Below are positions 49,265 to 56,359 of a stretch of DNA of 64,000 bases, in pieces (positions within the stretch are counted from its first letter, which is position 1; each line of letters begins with the position of its first letter). The stretch comes from a virus. Made by a program: the position numbers and the translations under genes. The notes beneath the pieces are model-generated. The model had not been told where the DNA came from. It searched no databases and saw only the letters and a program-made list of their open reading frames with translations. The stretch covers positions 1 to 64,000 of the IMG/VR virus record IMGVR_UViG_3300006641_000031. One strand, 5' to 3'.

Positions 49265-50658
49265 AAGTGGAAAGCCGAGATAGCAAAGAGGAACGACGTG
49301 TTCTCATTGGTATGATTGTTGATCCACTTGTTCTCAGCCGGCTAGCTTCCAAGTGGGACAAAGATAATGGATTGTTTTATTCTCAATGGTCTAACATCAT
49401 TGCGAATTGGTGCGTTAAGCATTTTTTGAAATACGGTAAGGCTCCTGGCAAGCACATTGAAGATATTTTTGAGCAGTGGGCGTCCGCTTCCAAAGACAAG
49501 ACTACAACGCAACTTGTTTCCAGTTTTTTATCTGGTCTGTCTGGTGAATACGAGTCTTTGCAAGGGGAGTCCAATACTGAATATGTATTGGATGTGGCGG
49601 GAAGATATTTTAACGAGGTGCGTCTTGGCCGGCTGATCCAAGCGGTTCAAGATGATTTGGAAGATAAGAAAGTAGACCAAGCCTATACTCGGTTGAATAC
49701 CTTTGGACGTTTGGAAATAGGAGCTGGTGCCGGAGTAGATGTGCTGACGGATGAGACCGCCATTAAAGAAGCGTTCCAAGAAAATTTGGAGCCGTTGGTT
49801 CACTACCGTGGGGCGTTGGCTAATTTTTTTGGGAATGCTTTGGAACGTGATGCGTTTGTTTCATTCATGGGACCGGAAAAACGTGGCAAGACGTGGTGGT
49901 TGTTAGATTTAGCTTGGAGGGCAATGGTACAAGGAAAACGGGTTGCTTTTTTTGAAGTGGGAGACATGAGTCAGAACCAGATTATGCGGCGGTGGATGAT
50001 TCGTGTTTCTAAGCATCCACTTACTCCAAAGACTATTAAGTTTCCACGCTTTATTGAACGGGAGCCCCATGAAAAGTATGCCAAGGTGGATTTAGAAGAG
50101 ATTGATTATGACCAAGGCTTGTCGTGGGAAATGGCTTGGAAAGCTTGCCAGGGAGTAATTAAGAAATTGGGAGGAAACCAATCTCTGTTGAAACTTTCTG
50201 TTCACCCGAATAGCACATTGTCCGTTCATGGAGTTCGTACTATTTTACAGACATGGGAGCGGGAGGGTTGGGTACCTGATGTCATTGTAGTGGACTATGC
50301 TGATATTTTGGCTCCACCTCAAGGCATTGTAGAATCAAGAGATCAAATCAATGCTACGTGGAAAGGGTTGCGAGCCCTGTCCCAATCGTTCCATTGTTTG
50401 GTGGTGACTGCTACTCAATCAGACGCAGCCTCGTACAAGCAGGATTTGCTAGGACGAACCAATTTCACGGACGATAAACGAAAGTTCGCGCATGTTACTG
50501 GCATGGTGGGGCTGAACAGTAGCCGGGAGGAAAAGGAATACGGACTAATGCGTTTGAACTGGTTGGTACTGCGTGAGAGCGAGTTTTCCGAAGACAAGTG
50601 TGTCCATGTTGCTGGTTGTTTGGACGTTGGTAATCCAGCGGTTCTTAGCTGCTTCTAG
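49261..50658 (+). CDS. DnaB-like replicative helicase (RecA fold)
   Basis: 465 aa, ATG in an ATGA overlap. N-terminal about 150 residues are helical ('LIGMIVDPLVLSRLASKW'), like the DnaB N-domain. The RecA core begins near 190: Walker A 'FVSFMGPEKRGKTWWLLDLA' (a variant with EKRGKT), 'GKRVAFFEVGDMSQNQIMRR' (H1a with E and M-S), and Walker B 'PDVIVVDYADILAPPQ'. The end carries 'EKEYGLMRLNWLVLRESEFS'. A clamp loader, primase and polymerase are encoded nearby, so it likely unwinds the fork. Confidence 0.82.
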   Translation: MKVESRDSKEERRVLIGMIVDPLVLSRLASKWDKDNGLFYSQWSNIIANWCVKHFLKYGKAPGKHIEDIFEQWASASKDKTTTQLVSSFLSGLSGEYESLQGESNTEYVLDVAGRYFNEVRLGRLIQAVQDDLEDKKVDQAYTRLNTFGRLEIGAGAGVDVLTDETAIKEAFQENLEPLVHYRGALANFFGNALERDAFVSFMGPEKRGKTWWLLDLAWRAMVQGKRVAFFEVGDMSQNQIMRRWMIRVSKHPLTPKTIKFPRFIEREPHEKYAKVDLEEIDYDQGLSWEMAWKACQGVIKKLGGNQSLLKLSVHPNSTLSVHGVRTILQTWEREGWVPDVIVVDYADILAPPQGIVESRDQINATWKGLRALSQSFHCLVVTATQSDAASYKQDLLGRTNFTDDKRKFAHVTGMVGLNSSREEKEYGLMRLNWLVLRESEFSEDKCVHVAGCLDVGNPAVLSCF

Positions 50659-50662
50659 GCAC

Positions 50663-50692
50663 AAAAAAAGCCCGGAGGGTAAACCTCCGGGC
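50663..50692 (-). terminator. Terminator of the leftward small-gene cluster
   Basis: GCCCGGAGG (50670-50678) pairs with CCTCCGGGC (50684-50692). On the minus strand the stem is followed by seven T. It sits between the converging helicase gene and the leftward cluster, so it mainly ends leftward transcription. Confidence 0.85.
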
Positions 50693-50718
50693 TGCTTGGG
50701 TTGTGAGTTGTTGGTGGG

Positions 50719-50967
50719 TTAGACGAGCTGCGCTGCCCGTCCGTCCGCGAGGTAAAACTCGAGAACAGAAGCCTCTAGCGTGTAGCCGGCAAACTCGCCT
50801 TCTGGTCCATTGTCCAAATTTTTGGCAATGAGTTGCGTGGCTTCTTCCGGGGATTTCGCCATTACCACCCATCCTCTCACGTGGGGGTGGTACTGAAACA
50901 AGTCGTCCTCCATTTGACGGACCAGTGTGACCATCCAGAAGTGAAGTTTAGTTTTAGATCGGGCCAT
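50719..50967 (-). CDS. Small protein of unknown function
   Basis: 82 aa. Its pattern 'KLHFWMVTLVRQMEDDLFQY' and 'VRGWVVMAKSPEEATQLIAK' is alpha/beta and compact. It is the last gene of a leftward cluster of five small genes whose promoters lie near 51750-52250. Not recognised. Confidence 0.55.
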   Translation of the reverse strand: MARSKTKLHFWMVTLVRQMEDDLFQYHPHVRGWVVMAKSPEEATQLIAKNLDNGPEGEFAGYTLEASVLEFYLADGRAAQLV

Positions 50968-50983
50968 GAAAGTTCTCCCAGGT

Positions 50984-51181
50984 CTAGGTGTTGCAGAGGC
51001 GAATGACTGGACGGGGAATAAACCCGTCTCGTTTTCGGTAGTATCGGTCTATCTTTTTGGCAAACGCTATAGCGTCTGCTTTGATTTCTACGGGAGCATT
51101 CTGTTCTAGGTGGAGTAGCACCCCTCGCAGGTTTTGGACGGCGAGGGATGATGCCACGGCCAATTTCTGGCTTCGGTTCAT
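50984..51181 (-). CDS. Small basic helical protein
   Basis: 65 aa, ATG overlapping the upstream gene of the cluster by 4 bases. Mostly helix ('KLAVASSLAVQNLRGVLLHL', 'IKADAIAFAKKIDRYYRKRD'). Function unknown; probable early accessory protein because the cluster is transcribed away from the structural genes. Confidence 0.5.
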   Translation of the reverse strand: MNRSQKLAVASSLAVQNLRGVLLHLEQNAPVEIKADAIAFAKKIDRYYRKRDGFIPRPVIRLCNT

Positions 51182-51444
51182 TGTTGTTGGAGTTTTTGGA
51201 GTTGGGCGGTGAGTTCTTGGTTTTTCTTTTGCTCCTCAATCAGTTTTGCCTGGAGGTGGCTGTTCCCTTCTCGGTAGTATTCGGTCAACAAGTGGGACCG
51301 CATTGGTTCCAGTTGCCTCATCATGCTTTTCATTTTTGTCCGGAGGCCGGCATGGCGTTCTGCCGGGATCATGCCAATGGTGTTGTAGAGTATTTTCTGT
51401 ACGTCCGCCAATTTGTCGATGACGCTGAGGATGTTGTTTTCCAT
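51178..51444 (-). CDS. Small coiled-coil protein
   Basis: 88 aa; the ATG complementing 51442-51444 is chosen, with AAGGACC before it. The C-terminus is a Gln/Lys-rich coiled coil ('EEQKKNQELTAQLQKLQQQ') like that of the gene at 51843 ('AEKQRNQELVWEMNKLKTK'), so the two may be paralogues. Function unknown. Confidence 0.5.
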   Translation of the reverse strand: MENNILSVIDKLADVQKILYNTIGMIPAERHAGLRTKMKSMMRQLEPMRSHLLTEYYREGNSHLQAKLIEEQKKNQELTAQLQKLQQQ

Positions 51445-51455
51445 TTGCGGGGTCC

Positions 51456-51722
51456 TTAGTAAAGGTTCTTGTGGAAAGTTTCGCCGCAGTGCCGGCAAAC
51501 GAGGTGAATGTTTCCGCTGTCCGGGCCGGCGGTGGACTGGTCATCCCAGTCGTGGTTGCCCTGTCCACAAGGGGACCGGCGAACCTTGATACGATGCCAG
51601 CAGATTTTGACCCAGTATTGGAACAAGACTAGTAAATCCGGCAGTCGCCGGGTTTCCCCCAGCGATTGTTCGTAATAAAGGTCCATCTTGGCTTCTTCCC
51701 AGGCGCTCAGTTCTGTCTGCAT
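51456..51722 (-). CDS. Small zinc-finger-like protein
   Basis: 88 aa. The second half has 'CGQGNHDWDD' and 'NIHLVCRHCGETFHKNLY', a C...H...CxxC pattern that could bind zinc. The first half is helical with aromatic residues ('LLVLFQYWVKICWHRIKVRR'). GGACACAACA lies just before its start, the same leader ending used by the MoxR-like gene. Confidence 0.55.
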   Translation of the reverse strand: MQTELSAWEEAKMDLYYEQSLGETRRLPDLLVLFQYWVKICWHRIKVRRSPCGQGNHDWDDQSTAGPDSGNIHLVCRHCGETFHKNLY

Positions 51723-51749
51723 TGTTGTGTCCTTTGTGTTGTGGTTTTT

Positions 51750-51786
51750 AACGGTTTACAGCGCCGAAAATTTTTGGAAAACTTTT
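51750..51786 (-). promoter_or_regulatory. 37-bp upstream element, copy A
   Basis: A block starting AACGGTTTACAGCGC at 51750 is repeated, with about three mismatches over 37 bases, at 52312-52348 in the same orientation. The core resembles the inner GCCGTAAACCCTTT pair of the 41252-41564 palindrome. Here it lies 28 bases before a start codon, so it may hold a promoter or a regulator site. Confidence 0.45.
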
Positions 51787-51791
51787 CGTTT

Positions 51792-51834
51792 CGTTTGGGA
51801 AAACCCCGCCCCCACAAGGGGGCGGGGTGCGTTT
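51792..51834 (-). terminator. Hairpin repeat, copy 1 (3' side of the 51843 gene)
   Basis: A 10-bp perfect stem (51804-51813 with 51818-51827) with an ACAA loop lies within a 43-bp sequence that is identical to 52149-52191. On the minus strand it is followed by TTTTCCC, so here it can end transcription of the gene at 51843. Confidence 0.7.
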
Positions 51835-51842
51835 CCGGTTCC

Positions 51843-52133
51843 TTACTTGTTTTTCGTTTTCAGTTTGTTCATTTCCCAAACAAGTTCCTGGTTCCGTTGT
51901 TTTTCCGCATGCAATTCTTCGTGCGCCCGTTCCAGGCTCCATTTGTACCAGCTACACGAAATTTCTGTTTTGGAAATTTCAAGGCCGGCCAACATGGCTT
52001 CCAATCGCTTACTGGTGGTGTCGCTCTTTTCCGGCAACCCCTCTAAGGCTTTCAGTGTTTCCGTCAAAATTTGCCGCAAGGTGTCCATGTTCTTAATGGT
52101 GTCACCGTAGGGGCTTGTGCTTGTGGTCGTCAT
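51843..52133 (-). CDS. Small helical protein flanked by twin hairpins
   Basis: 96 aa; the ATG complementing 52131-52133 has AAAGGAAC before it. It is nearly all helix, Leu/Glu/Lys-rich ('TLRQILTETLKALEGLPEKS', 'AEKQRNQELVWEMNKLKTK'), and its end resembles the 51178 protein. The identical hairpin sits just before its ribosome site and just after its stop. Promoter TTGCAC-16-TAAAAT (52246-52251 and 52224-52229) reads into it. Confidence 0.5.
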   Translation of the reverse strand: MTTTSTSPYGDTIKNMDTLRQILTETLKALEGLPEKSDTTSKRLEAMLAGLEISKTEISCSWYKWSLERAHEELHAEKQRNQELVWEMNKLKTKNK

Positions 52134-52148
52134 TTTTGAAGTTCCTTT

Positions 52149-52191
52149 CGTTTGGGAAAACCCCGCCCCCACAAGGGGGCGGGGTGCGTTT
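52149..52191 (-). promoter_or_regulatory. Hairpin repeat, copy 2 (leader of the 51843 gene)
   Basis: Identical to 51792-51834 over 43 bases. It lies between the promoter at 52224-52251 and the ribosome site of the gene at 51843. In RNA it forms a 10-bp GC stem (52161-52170 with 52175-52184) followed by TTTTCCC. It could act as an attenuator or a 5' stabilising hairpin. Confidence 0.55.
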
Positions 52192-52223
52192 TGGTGGTTG
52201 GTTATTCCGGCCCTGACCCTTGT

Positions 52224-52251
52224 ATTTTACACTGTTTCGGCTCAAGTGCAA
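52224..52251 (-). promoter_or_regulatory. Promoter of the TTGNNC-16-TAAAAT family, leftward
   Basis: Reading leftward, TTGCAC (52246-52251), a 16-base spacer containing GAGCCGAAACAGTG, and TAAAAT (52224-52229). The same pattern drives both genes around 41252-41564. The gap 52134-52475 has no gene; it holds this promoter, the 37-bp element copy B (52312-52348), a hairpin (52419-52441, AAGTCTTT...AAAGACTT) and a damaged mirror promoter at 52483-52516. Confidence 0.65.
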
Positions 52252-52311
52252 GTGGGAAACCACTTAATTTTCAGAAAACTTTTTCAGAAACTCTGTAAGT
52301 TGTTGGTTTTC

Positions 52312-52348
52312 AACGGTTTACAGCGCGGAAAATTTTTAGAAAACTTTT
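52312..52348 (-). promoter_or_regulatory. 37-bp upstream element, copy B
   Basis: Near-identical to 51750-51786. It lies 60-100 bases upstream of the promoter at 52224-52251, where a regulator or UP-type site could sit. The shared core GTTTACAGCGC recalls the inner repeats of the 41252-41564 palindrome. Confidence 0.4.
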
Positions 52349-52475
52349 TGGGGTTGGGGGGTGGTGGGTGGTGGGTGGTTGCGGGAAATTATTTCTAAAA
52401 ATTTCCTGCGCCGTAAGTCTTTGAAAATTAAAGACTTAGGTGTTTTCCAAAAAAGTTTTCTGAAAATTTTGTGTT

Positions 52476-52745
52476 GTGGTGCTTGAGTTTGAGCCGAAAA
52501 AATACAAGGGTCAGGGGGCCTCTGAAACTAAATCGGGGGTCGTTTCGGGCCGGCAGTTAGAAGAAATCGCCAACTCTTTGGAAATTCAGCTTGGCGACCT
52601 TTTGGAATACTTGGAACACGCCAAGAAACTGAACCTTGTGTTGGAGGTACCTGACTGGTCCAAAGTGCCAATTATGAATGGTTGGGTCTGTTCCCAGCCG
52701 TGCGCCACTTTGCTTGGTTTGATCGGGAATTTGGGGCTGAAATAA
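52476..52745 (+). CDS. Small HTH-like protein, 5' end possibly damaged
   Basis: 89 aa if GTG 52476 is used, but that codon lies upstream of a promoter remnant and has no ribosome site. The likely folded part starts near 'SGRQLEEIANSLEIQLGDLL', a helix-turn-helix-like pattern, followed by 'EYLEHAKKLNLVLEVPDWSK' and a Cys pair. The mirror of the 52224 promoter has lost 7 bases (between GAGCCGAAA and AAATAC), placing its -35 too close to its -10. The gene may be silent or use an unseen start. Could be a DNA-binding regulator. Confidence 0.4.
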   Translation: MVLEFEPKKYKGQGASETKSGVVSGRQLEEIANSLEIQLGDLLEYLEHAKKLNLVLEVPDWSKVPIMNGWVCSQPCATLLGLIGNLGLK

Positions 52746-52756
52746 GTGGCTCCCCT

Positions 52757-52787
52757 CTGCCCCCTTGGCACAACGCCAAGGGGGCAG
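52757..52787 (+). terminator. 13-bp perfect hairpin before the 52822 gene
   Basis: CTGCCCCCTTGGC (52757-52769) pairs perfectly with 52775-52787 around ACAAC. A weak run, TTACTTTTTATG, follows after 10 bases and it is 35 bases before a start codon. It may end transcripts from the gene at 52476 or act as a leader hairpin. Confidence 0.6.
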
Positions 52788-52821
52788 GGATGGTGTTACT
52801 TTTTATGATAGGAGAACCCCA

Positions 52822-53388
52822 ATGACAACTGAAATGAGTATGGGAAACCCGATGGGTGTTCCTACGGTGGTGGTGAACTGCAATCCACGGCCAGAGGTGC
52901 CTGATTTGCCTCAATGGGTAGCGAATACAGCCGATAAATTGGCTGTTGCCGCAGATCATGTGCGACGTATGGTGGAATTGGACCCTACGCTGTTGGTGGG
53001 CACTCCATACGAGTTAGAGCACATTACGGCTGCCGTGGTGGGACAGGCTAACCGCATTAACCGGGAGGCTTTGGCTCAGTTGATCGCACGTGTTGGCGCG
53101 AACAAGAAACCCCAGCTGCCAAAAGAATTCATGGAGGTTAAAACGGATGAAGTGCGAAGTCGCAGTGCGTGGGAAGGACACAGCATGACCGCTATTTTGA
53201 GGTGGATGGGCGAGCACAAGTGGAACGCGGCGGACGCTAAGGCGGTGCTGGCTGAGTTGGGTTTACACCCTTCTGACAATACTATTTCTGCACAGTTGCG
53301 GGCAGGACGGTTGGGAGAACGTGGTGGGAGTGCTGAATTGACGGAAGTTCAAACGAAAACTTTACTTCAGATTTTAACGAAAATCTGA
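52822..53388 (+). CDS. Unknown protein
   Basis: 188 aa; ATG 52822 with TAGGAG upstream. The first 100 residues are mixed ('LPQWVANTADKLAVAADHVR'), and residues about 115-185 look like a small helical domain ('SAWEGHSMTAILRWMGEHKW', 'AKAVLAELGLHPSDNTISAQ'), similar to a HARE/HTH-type domain. A DNA-binding role is possible. Not recognised further. Confidence 0.5.
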   Translation: MTTEMSMGNPMGVPTVVVNCNPRPEVPDLPQWVANTADKLAVAADHVRRMVELDPTLLVGTPYELEHITAAVVGQANRINREALAQLIARVGANKKPQLPKEFMEVKTDEVRSRSAWEGHSMTAILRWMGEHKWNAADAKAVLAELGLHPSDNTISAQLRAGRLGERGGSAELTEVQTKTLLQILTKI

Positions 53389-53390
53389 GG

Positions 53391-53418
53391 TTGTGTTTCT
53401 GGTGTGTTCCGATAATAT
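53391..53418 (+). promoter_or_regulatory. Possible promoter for the charge-repeat protein
   Basis: TTGTGT (53391-53396) and TAATAT (53413-53418), spacer 16, lie 55 bases before ATG 53474. The spacing agrees with the other phage promoters, but the boxes differ (TAATAT, not TAAAAT). Confidence 0.4.
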
Positions 53419-53473
53419 GGTTGAAGTGTGGTTGTTTTTAACTTTGGAATTTGAGATTGGAGTAGGTGAAGCC

Positions 53474-54259
53474 ATGCAAGTGAAGCACAGTCAGGCAATT
53501 GCGTTGTTCCAGGACCTTGGATGGGCGGGGGCAGACAAGTGGTCGGAGGCACGGTGCCTCGCCAAGTTGGCGTTGATTCGGGACGATGATTCTTTGGAAG
53601 CTGATGGGGAGGAGAACCAAACTTTGTTGGACAAGGTGCGCGCGACCAAGACGGAATTTGAAATTGTGGCGGATGACACGGACGAGGATGCCGACGAGGC
53701 CCCCAAGGCCAAGAAGAAGGCGGCAAAGGCTGAGCCGGAACCGGAGGCTGACACGGACGACGAGGACGTGCCGGCCCCCAAGGCCAAGAAAAAGGCGAAG
53801 GTAGAACCGGAGGCTGACACGGACGCTGACACGGACGACGAGGACGTGCCGGCCCCTCCCAAGGCCAAGAAGAAGGCGAAGGCCGAACCGGAGGTTGACG
53901 ACGACGAGGACGTGCCGGCTAAGGCCAAGAAAAAGGCGAAGGCAGAACCGGAGGCTGACACGGATACGGACGACGAGGACGTGCCGGCTAAGGCCCCCAA
54001 GGCCAAGAAGAAGGCGAAGAAGAATGGTGAACAGCGTCCGGGTGTTATCGCCTCCATTGTGGAGTGCTTGAAGAAGGCTACGGAGAAGCACCCGATCACT
54101 AAGGCTAAGATTTTGGAGGCTTTGGTTTCGAAGTTTCCGGATCGGGAGGAGGAGTCCATGGCCAAGACGGTCAACGTCCAATTGAGCTATCACCTCAAGA
54201 CGTATAAGGGGCTTTCTGTCCAACGGAACGATAATGGGTATTGGTTGGACAGCGAGTAG
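53474..54259 (+). CDS. Charge-alternating, winged-helix (chromatin-like) protein
   Basis: 261 aa; ATG 53474 with GTAGGTGAAGCC upstream. Residues 1-60 are a small domain. Residues about 75-185 are five imperfect repeats alternating acidic (DTDDEDVPA) and basic (PKAKKKAK) blocks. Residues about 190-261 fit a winged helix of the HARE-HTH/H1 type: 'GVIASIVECLKKATEKHPIT' and 'KAKILEALVSKFPDREEES', ending 'DNGYWLDSE'. Histone-H1-like tails suggest DNA compaction or regulation. The repeat DNA also creates shadow frames. A strong terminator follows. Confidence 0.75.
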   Translation: MQVKHSQAIALFQDLGWAGADKWSEARCLAKLALIRDDDSLEADGEENQTLLDKVRATKTEFEIVADDTDEDADEAPKAKKKAAKAEPEPEADTDDEDVPAPKAKKKAKVEPEADTDADTDDEDVPAPPKAKKKAKAEPEVDDDEDVPAKAKKKAKAEPEADTDTDDEDVPAKAPKAKKKAKKNGEQRPGVIASIVECLKKATEKHPITKAKILEALVSKFPDREEESMAKTVNVQLSYHLKTYKGLSVQRNDNGYWLDSE

Positions 54260-54284
54260 TCCTCTCCATTCAGTTGTGTTTCTT

Positions 54285-54320
54285 AAAAAGACTAGCGGCG
54301 AACCGCTAGTCTTTTTTTTT
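54285..54320 (+). terminator. Intrinsic terminator before the deazaguanine operon
   Basis: AAAAGACTAGCGG (54286-54298) pairs with CCGCTAGTC plus T-run (54303-54320), loop CGAA, followed by nine T. It ends the preceding unit and leaves the next operon with its own start 30 bases downstream. Confidence 0.92.
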
Positions 54321-54350
54321 GTTGGTACCCGAAAAGAAGGAGCCATAATT

Positions 54351-54806
54351 ATGGTTTTGTTTGATGATTCCTCTGTTATTACTGCGACACGTCGGTTGCA
54401 TTTTTGCGCTGGTCACCGAGTGGTGAACCACGAGTCTAAATGCAAGCATTTCCACGGGCACAACTATGTAACGTATGTTACCGCTAGTTCCAGGGCGTTA
54501 GATATTGTGGGACGGGTCATTGATTTTGGAGAACTCAAGAGGTTTTACCAGCCTTGGTTAGACGAAAATTGGGATCACCGTATGATTTTGTGGAGTGAGG
54601 ACCCATTACTTGAGTCGTTTCGTGAGTTAGATGGAACTGGATTAGCGGTGGTGCCGTTTAACCCTACTGCTGAGAATATGGCGGGATTTTTGTTGGAACT
54701 TGGAAACAAGCATTTCTCTCCTGCTTATGGTCCTGGTTTTATTTCACGAGTGTTGGTGTTGGAAACGGAAAACTGTTCGGCGTCTTGGGGTGTGGGTCCA
54801 GGGTAA
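54351..54806 (+). CDS. queD: QueD: 6-carboxytetrahydropterin synthase
   Basis: 151 aa; ATG 54351 with AGAAGGAG upstream. The QueD signature C31-K-H-F-H35-G-H37 (CxxxHGH) gives the catalytic Cys and two zinc His, with H17 in 'LHFCAGH' as third ligand. 'NPTAENMAGFLL' and 'VLETENCSASW' (Glu) fit the family C-terminus. It converts 7,8-dihydroneopterin triphosphate to 6-carboxytetrahydropterin, the second step toward 7-deazaguanines. queE, queC and a FolE fusion follow in the same operon. Confidence 0.92.
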   Translation: MVLFDDSSVITATRRLHFCAGHRVVNHESKCKHFHGHNYVTYVTASSRALDIVGRVIDFGELKRFYQPWLDENWDHRMILWSEDPLLESFRELDGTGLAVVPFNPTAENMAGFLLELGNKHFSPAYGPGFISRVLVLETENCSASWGVGPG

Positions 54807-54871
54807 TGCCTTTGGTCCATCAGGGCCGATTATGTAGGGAAGGGAATTTCTATTATGGGGAGATTTGTACT

Positions 54872-55663
54872 ATGCTAAATGACCAGAAACCTGAAAGGCT
54901 TTTGGTAGGAGTGAGTCCAGTTGAAATTGCGAAACTGGATGTGATCAATGTTTGGAGTACCATTCAGGGGGAGGGTCCATTTGCTGGCGTGCTCTCCACT
55001 TTTGTTCGGTTGGCTGGATGTAATTTGAAATGCCCTTTATGTGATACACAATATACAAAGGGGCGCCGGCAGTTTAGCATTCCTGATTTGGTTTCACAAA
55101 TAGCTTTGGTTCAGCGACCAGTTCCGTTATATGGTCGGCCAATTGGGGTGACTAAGTATTCTGTGAATCCGTTGGTGGTGATTACTGGTGGGGAGCCATT
55201 CCGTCAACCAAACGTATTTCATTTGATAGAAGCGTTGTTGGACGGTGGTTTTAGCGTCCAAGTTGAAACCAATGGAACGACGGCTGGTGATGCTAAATTT
55301 CTCTCAAAGCTCCATAGCGAGTATGGTGGGACACATAAAAGACGTGTTGCTTTCACGGTGGTGTGTAGTCCCAAGGCGGTCAAGGTTAGTGATAGTCTTT
55401 TGCCTCATATTGATTGTTGGAAATATGTAATGGAGTGCGATCAGGTCCACGCTGAAGACGGATTGCCTTCTAGCGTGTTGGGCTCCAATTTTATGCCGGC
55501 TAGACCTCCTCTCAACACTCCCCCTCAGGACATTTACTTGCAGCCCGTGGATGTTCAAGATCCACAGCGCAATGACTTGCATCTTAAGGCGGTGGTCAAG
55601 TCTTGTATGACGTTCGGTTATCGTTTGGGTGTTCAGTTGCACAAGTTGATTGGAGTGGAATGA
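54872..55663 (+). CDS. queE: QueE: 7-carboxy-7-deazaguanine synthase (radical SAM)
   Basis: 263 aa; ATG 54872 with GGGGAG upstream. 'STIQGEGPFAG' and C50-NLK-C54-PL-C57 ('AGCNLKCPLCDTQY') form the [4Fe-4S] CX3CX2C motif of radical SAM enzymes. 'VVITGGEPFRQPNVFHLIEA' (GGEP) and 'VQVETNGTT' bind SAM and substrate. It makes 7-carboxy-7-deazaguanine from 6-carboxytetrahydropterin. A short alternative ATG lies upstream near 54854 but has no ribosome site in its frame. Confidence 0.93.
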   Translation: MLNDQKPERLLVGVSPVEIAKLDVINVWSTIQGEGPFAGVLSTFVRLAGCNLKCPLCDTQYTKGRRQFSIPDLVSQIALVQRPVPLYGRPIGVTKYSVNPLVVITGGEPFRQPNVFHLIEALLDGGFSVQVETNGTTAGDAKFLSKLHSEYGGTHKRRVAFTVVCSPKAVKVSDSLLPHIDCWKYVMECDQVHAEDGLPSSVLGSNFMPARPPLNTPPQDIYLQPVDVQDPQRNDLHLKAVVKSCMTFGYRLGVQLHKLIGVE

Positions 55664-55664
55664 A

Positions 55665-56357
55665 ATGGGTCGTATTCCTGCGGTTCTGTCATTGAGTGGT
55701 GGGATGGATTCAGCCACGTTGTTTGCGTCCATGATTGAGAGTGGACGCAAGGTAGTTCGTGCTGTTGGATTTTGTTACGGCTCCAAGCACAATTCTTATG
55801 AAAATGCGGCTGCCGCTAACTTGGCGAGTCACTATTCTGTGCCCTACGATTTGGTGGATCTTAATAACGTGGGGGCGCTGTTGAGGAGCAACCTTTTGCG
55901 TCAAGGAGGTCCAATTCCGGAAGGTCATTACGAGGCTAAGTCTATGGAACAGACCGTGGTTCCTGGACGCAATCTTATTTTTGCCTCTATTCTGTCCGGC
56001 TTAGCGTGGAGCACTGATGCCGTAGAAGTGTGGATGGGAGTCCATTCTGGTGATCACGCTATTTATCCGGACTGCCGGCCAGATTTTGTGAGTGCAATGG
56101 CTGCCGCTATTCATTACGGCACGGATGGTCGTATTAAGCTCATGACTCCATTTTTGAATATGAATAAGAATTCAATTTTGGAGTATGGCCTACGGTATCA
56201 AGTGCCGTATATTCTTACTCGCACATGCTACAAAGACCAGCCCGTGGCTTGTGGTAAGTGTGGGTCTTGTCAGGAGCGTTTGGCTGCTTTTGCGGCAAAT
56301 GGATTGCCAGATCCGATTGAATACGAATCTCGGGAAATTGTTCTCAAGGAGGTGTAA
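55665..56357 (+). CDS. queC: QueC: 7-cyano-7-deazaguanine (preQ0) synthase
   Basis: 230 aa; ATG 55665 with GGAG upstream. The PP-loop 'LSLSGGMDSATLF' (residues about 8-20), 'PGRNLIFASILSGLAW', 'GVHSGDHAIYPDCRPDF' and the C-terminal zinc cluster 'VACGKCGSCQERLAAF' are all present. It uses ATP and ammonia to turn 7-carboxy-7-deazaguanine into preQ0. It starts 1 base after queE. Confidence 0.94.
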   Translation: MGRIPAVLSLSGGMDSATLFASMIESGRKVVRAVGFCYGSKHNSYENAAAANLASHYSVPYDLVDLNNVGALLRSNLLRQGGPIPEGHYEAKSMEQTVVPGRNLIFASILSGLAWSTDAVEVWMGVHSGDHAIYPDCRPDFVSAMAAAIHYGTDGRIKLMTPFLNMNKNSILEYGLRYQVPYILTRTCYKDQPVACGKCGSCQERLAAFAANGLPDPIEYESREIVLKEV

Positions 56358-56359
56358 TC

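Noticed and set aside
53438-54346. 302-codon minus-strand frame opposite the charge-repeat protein, Leu/Arg-rich
   Set aside because: It mirrors the repeat codons of the forward gene and starts inside a terminator region.
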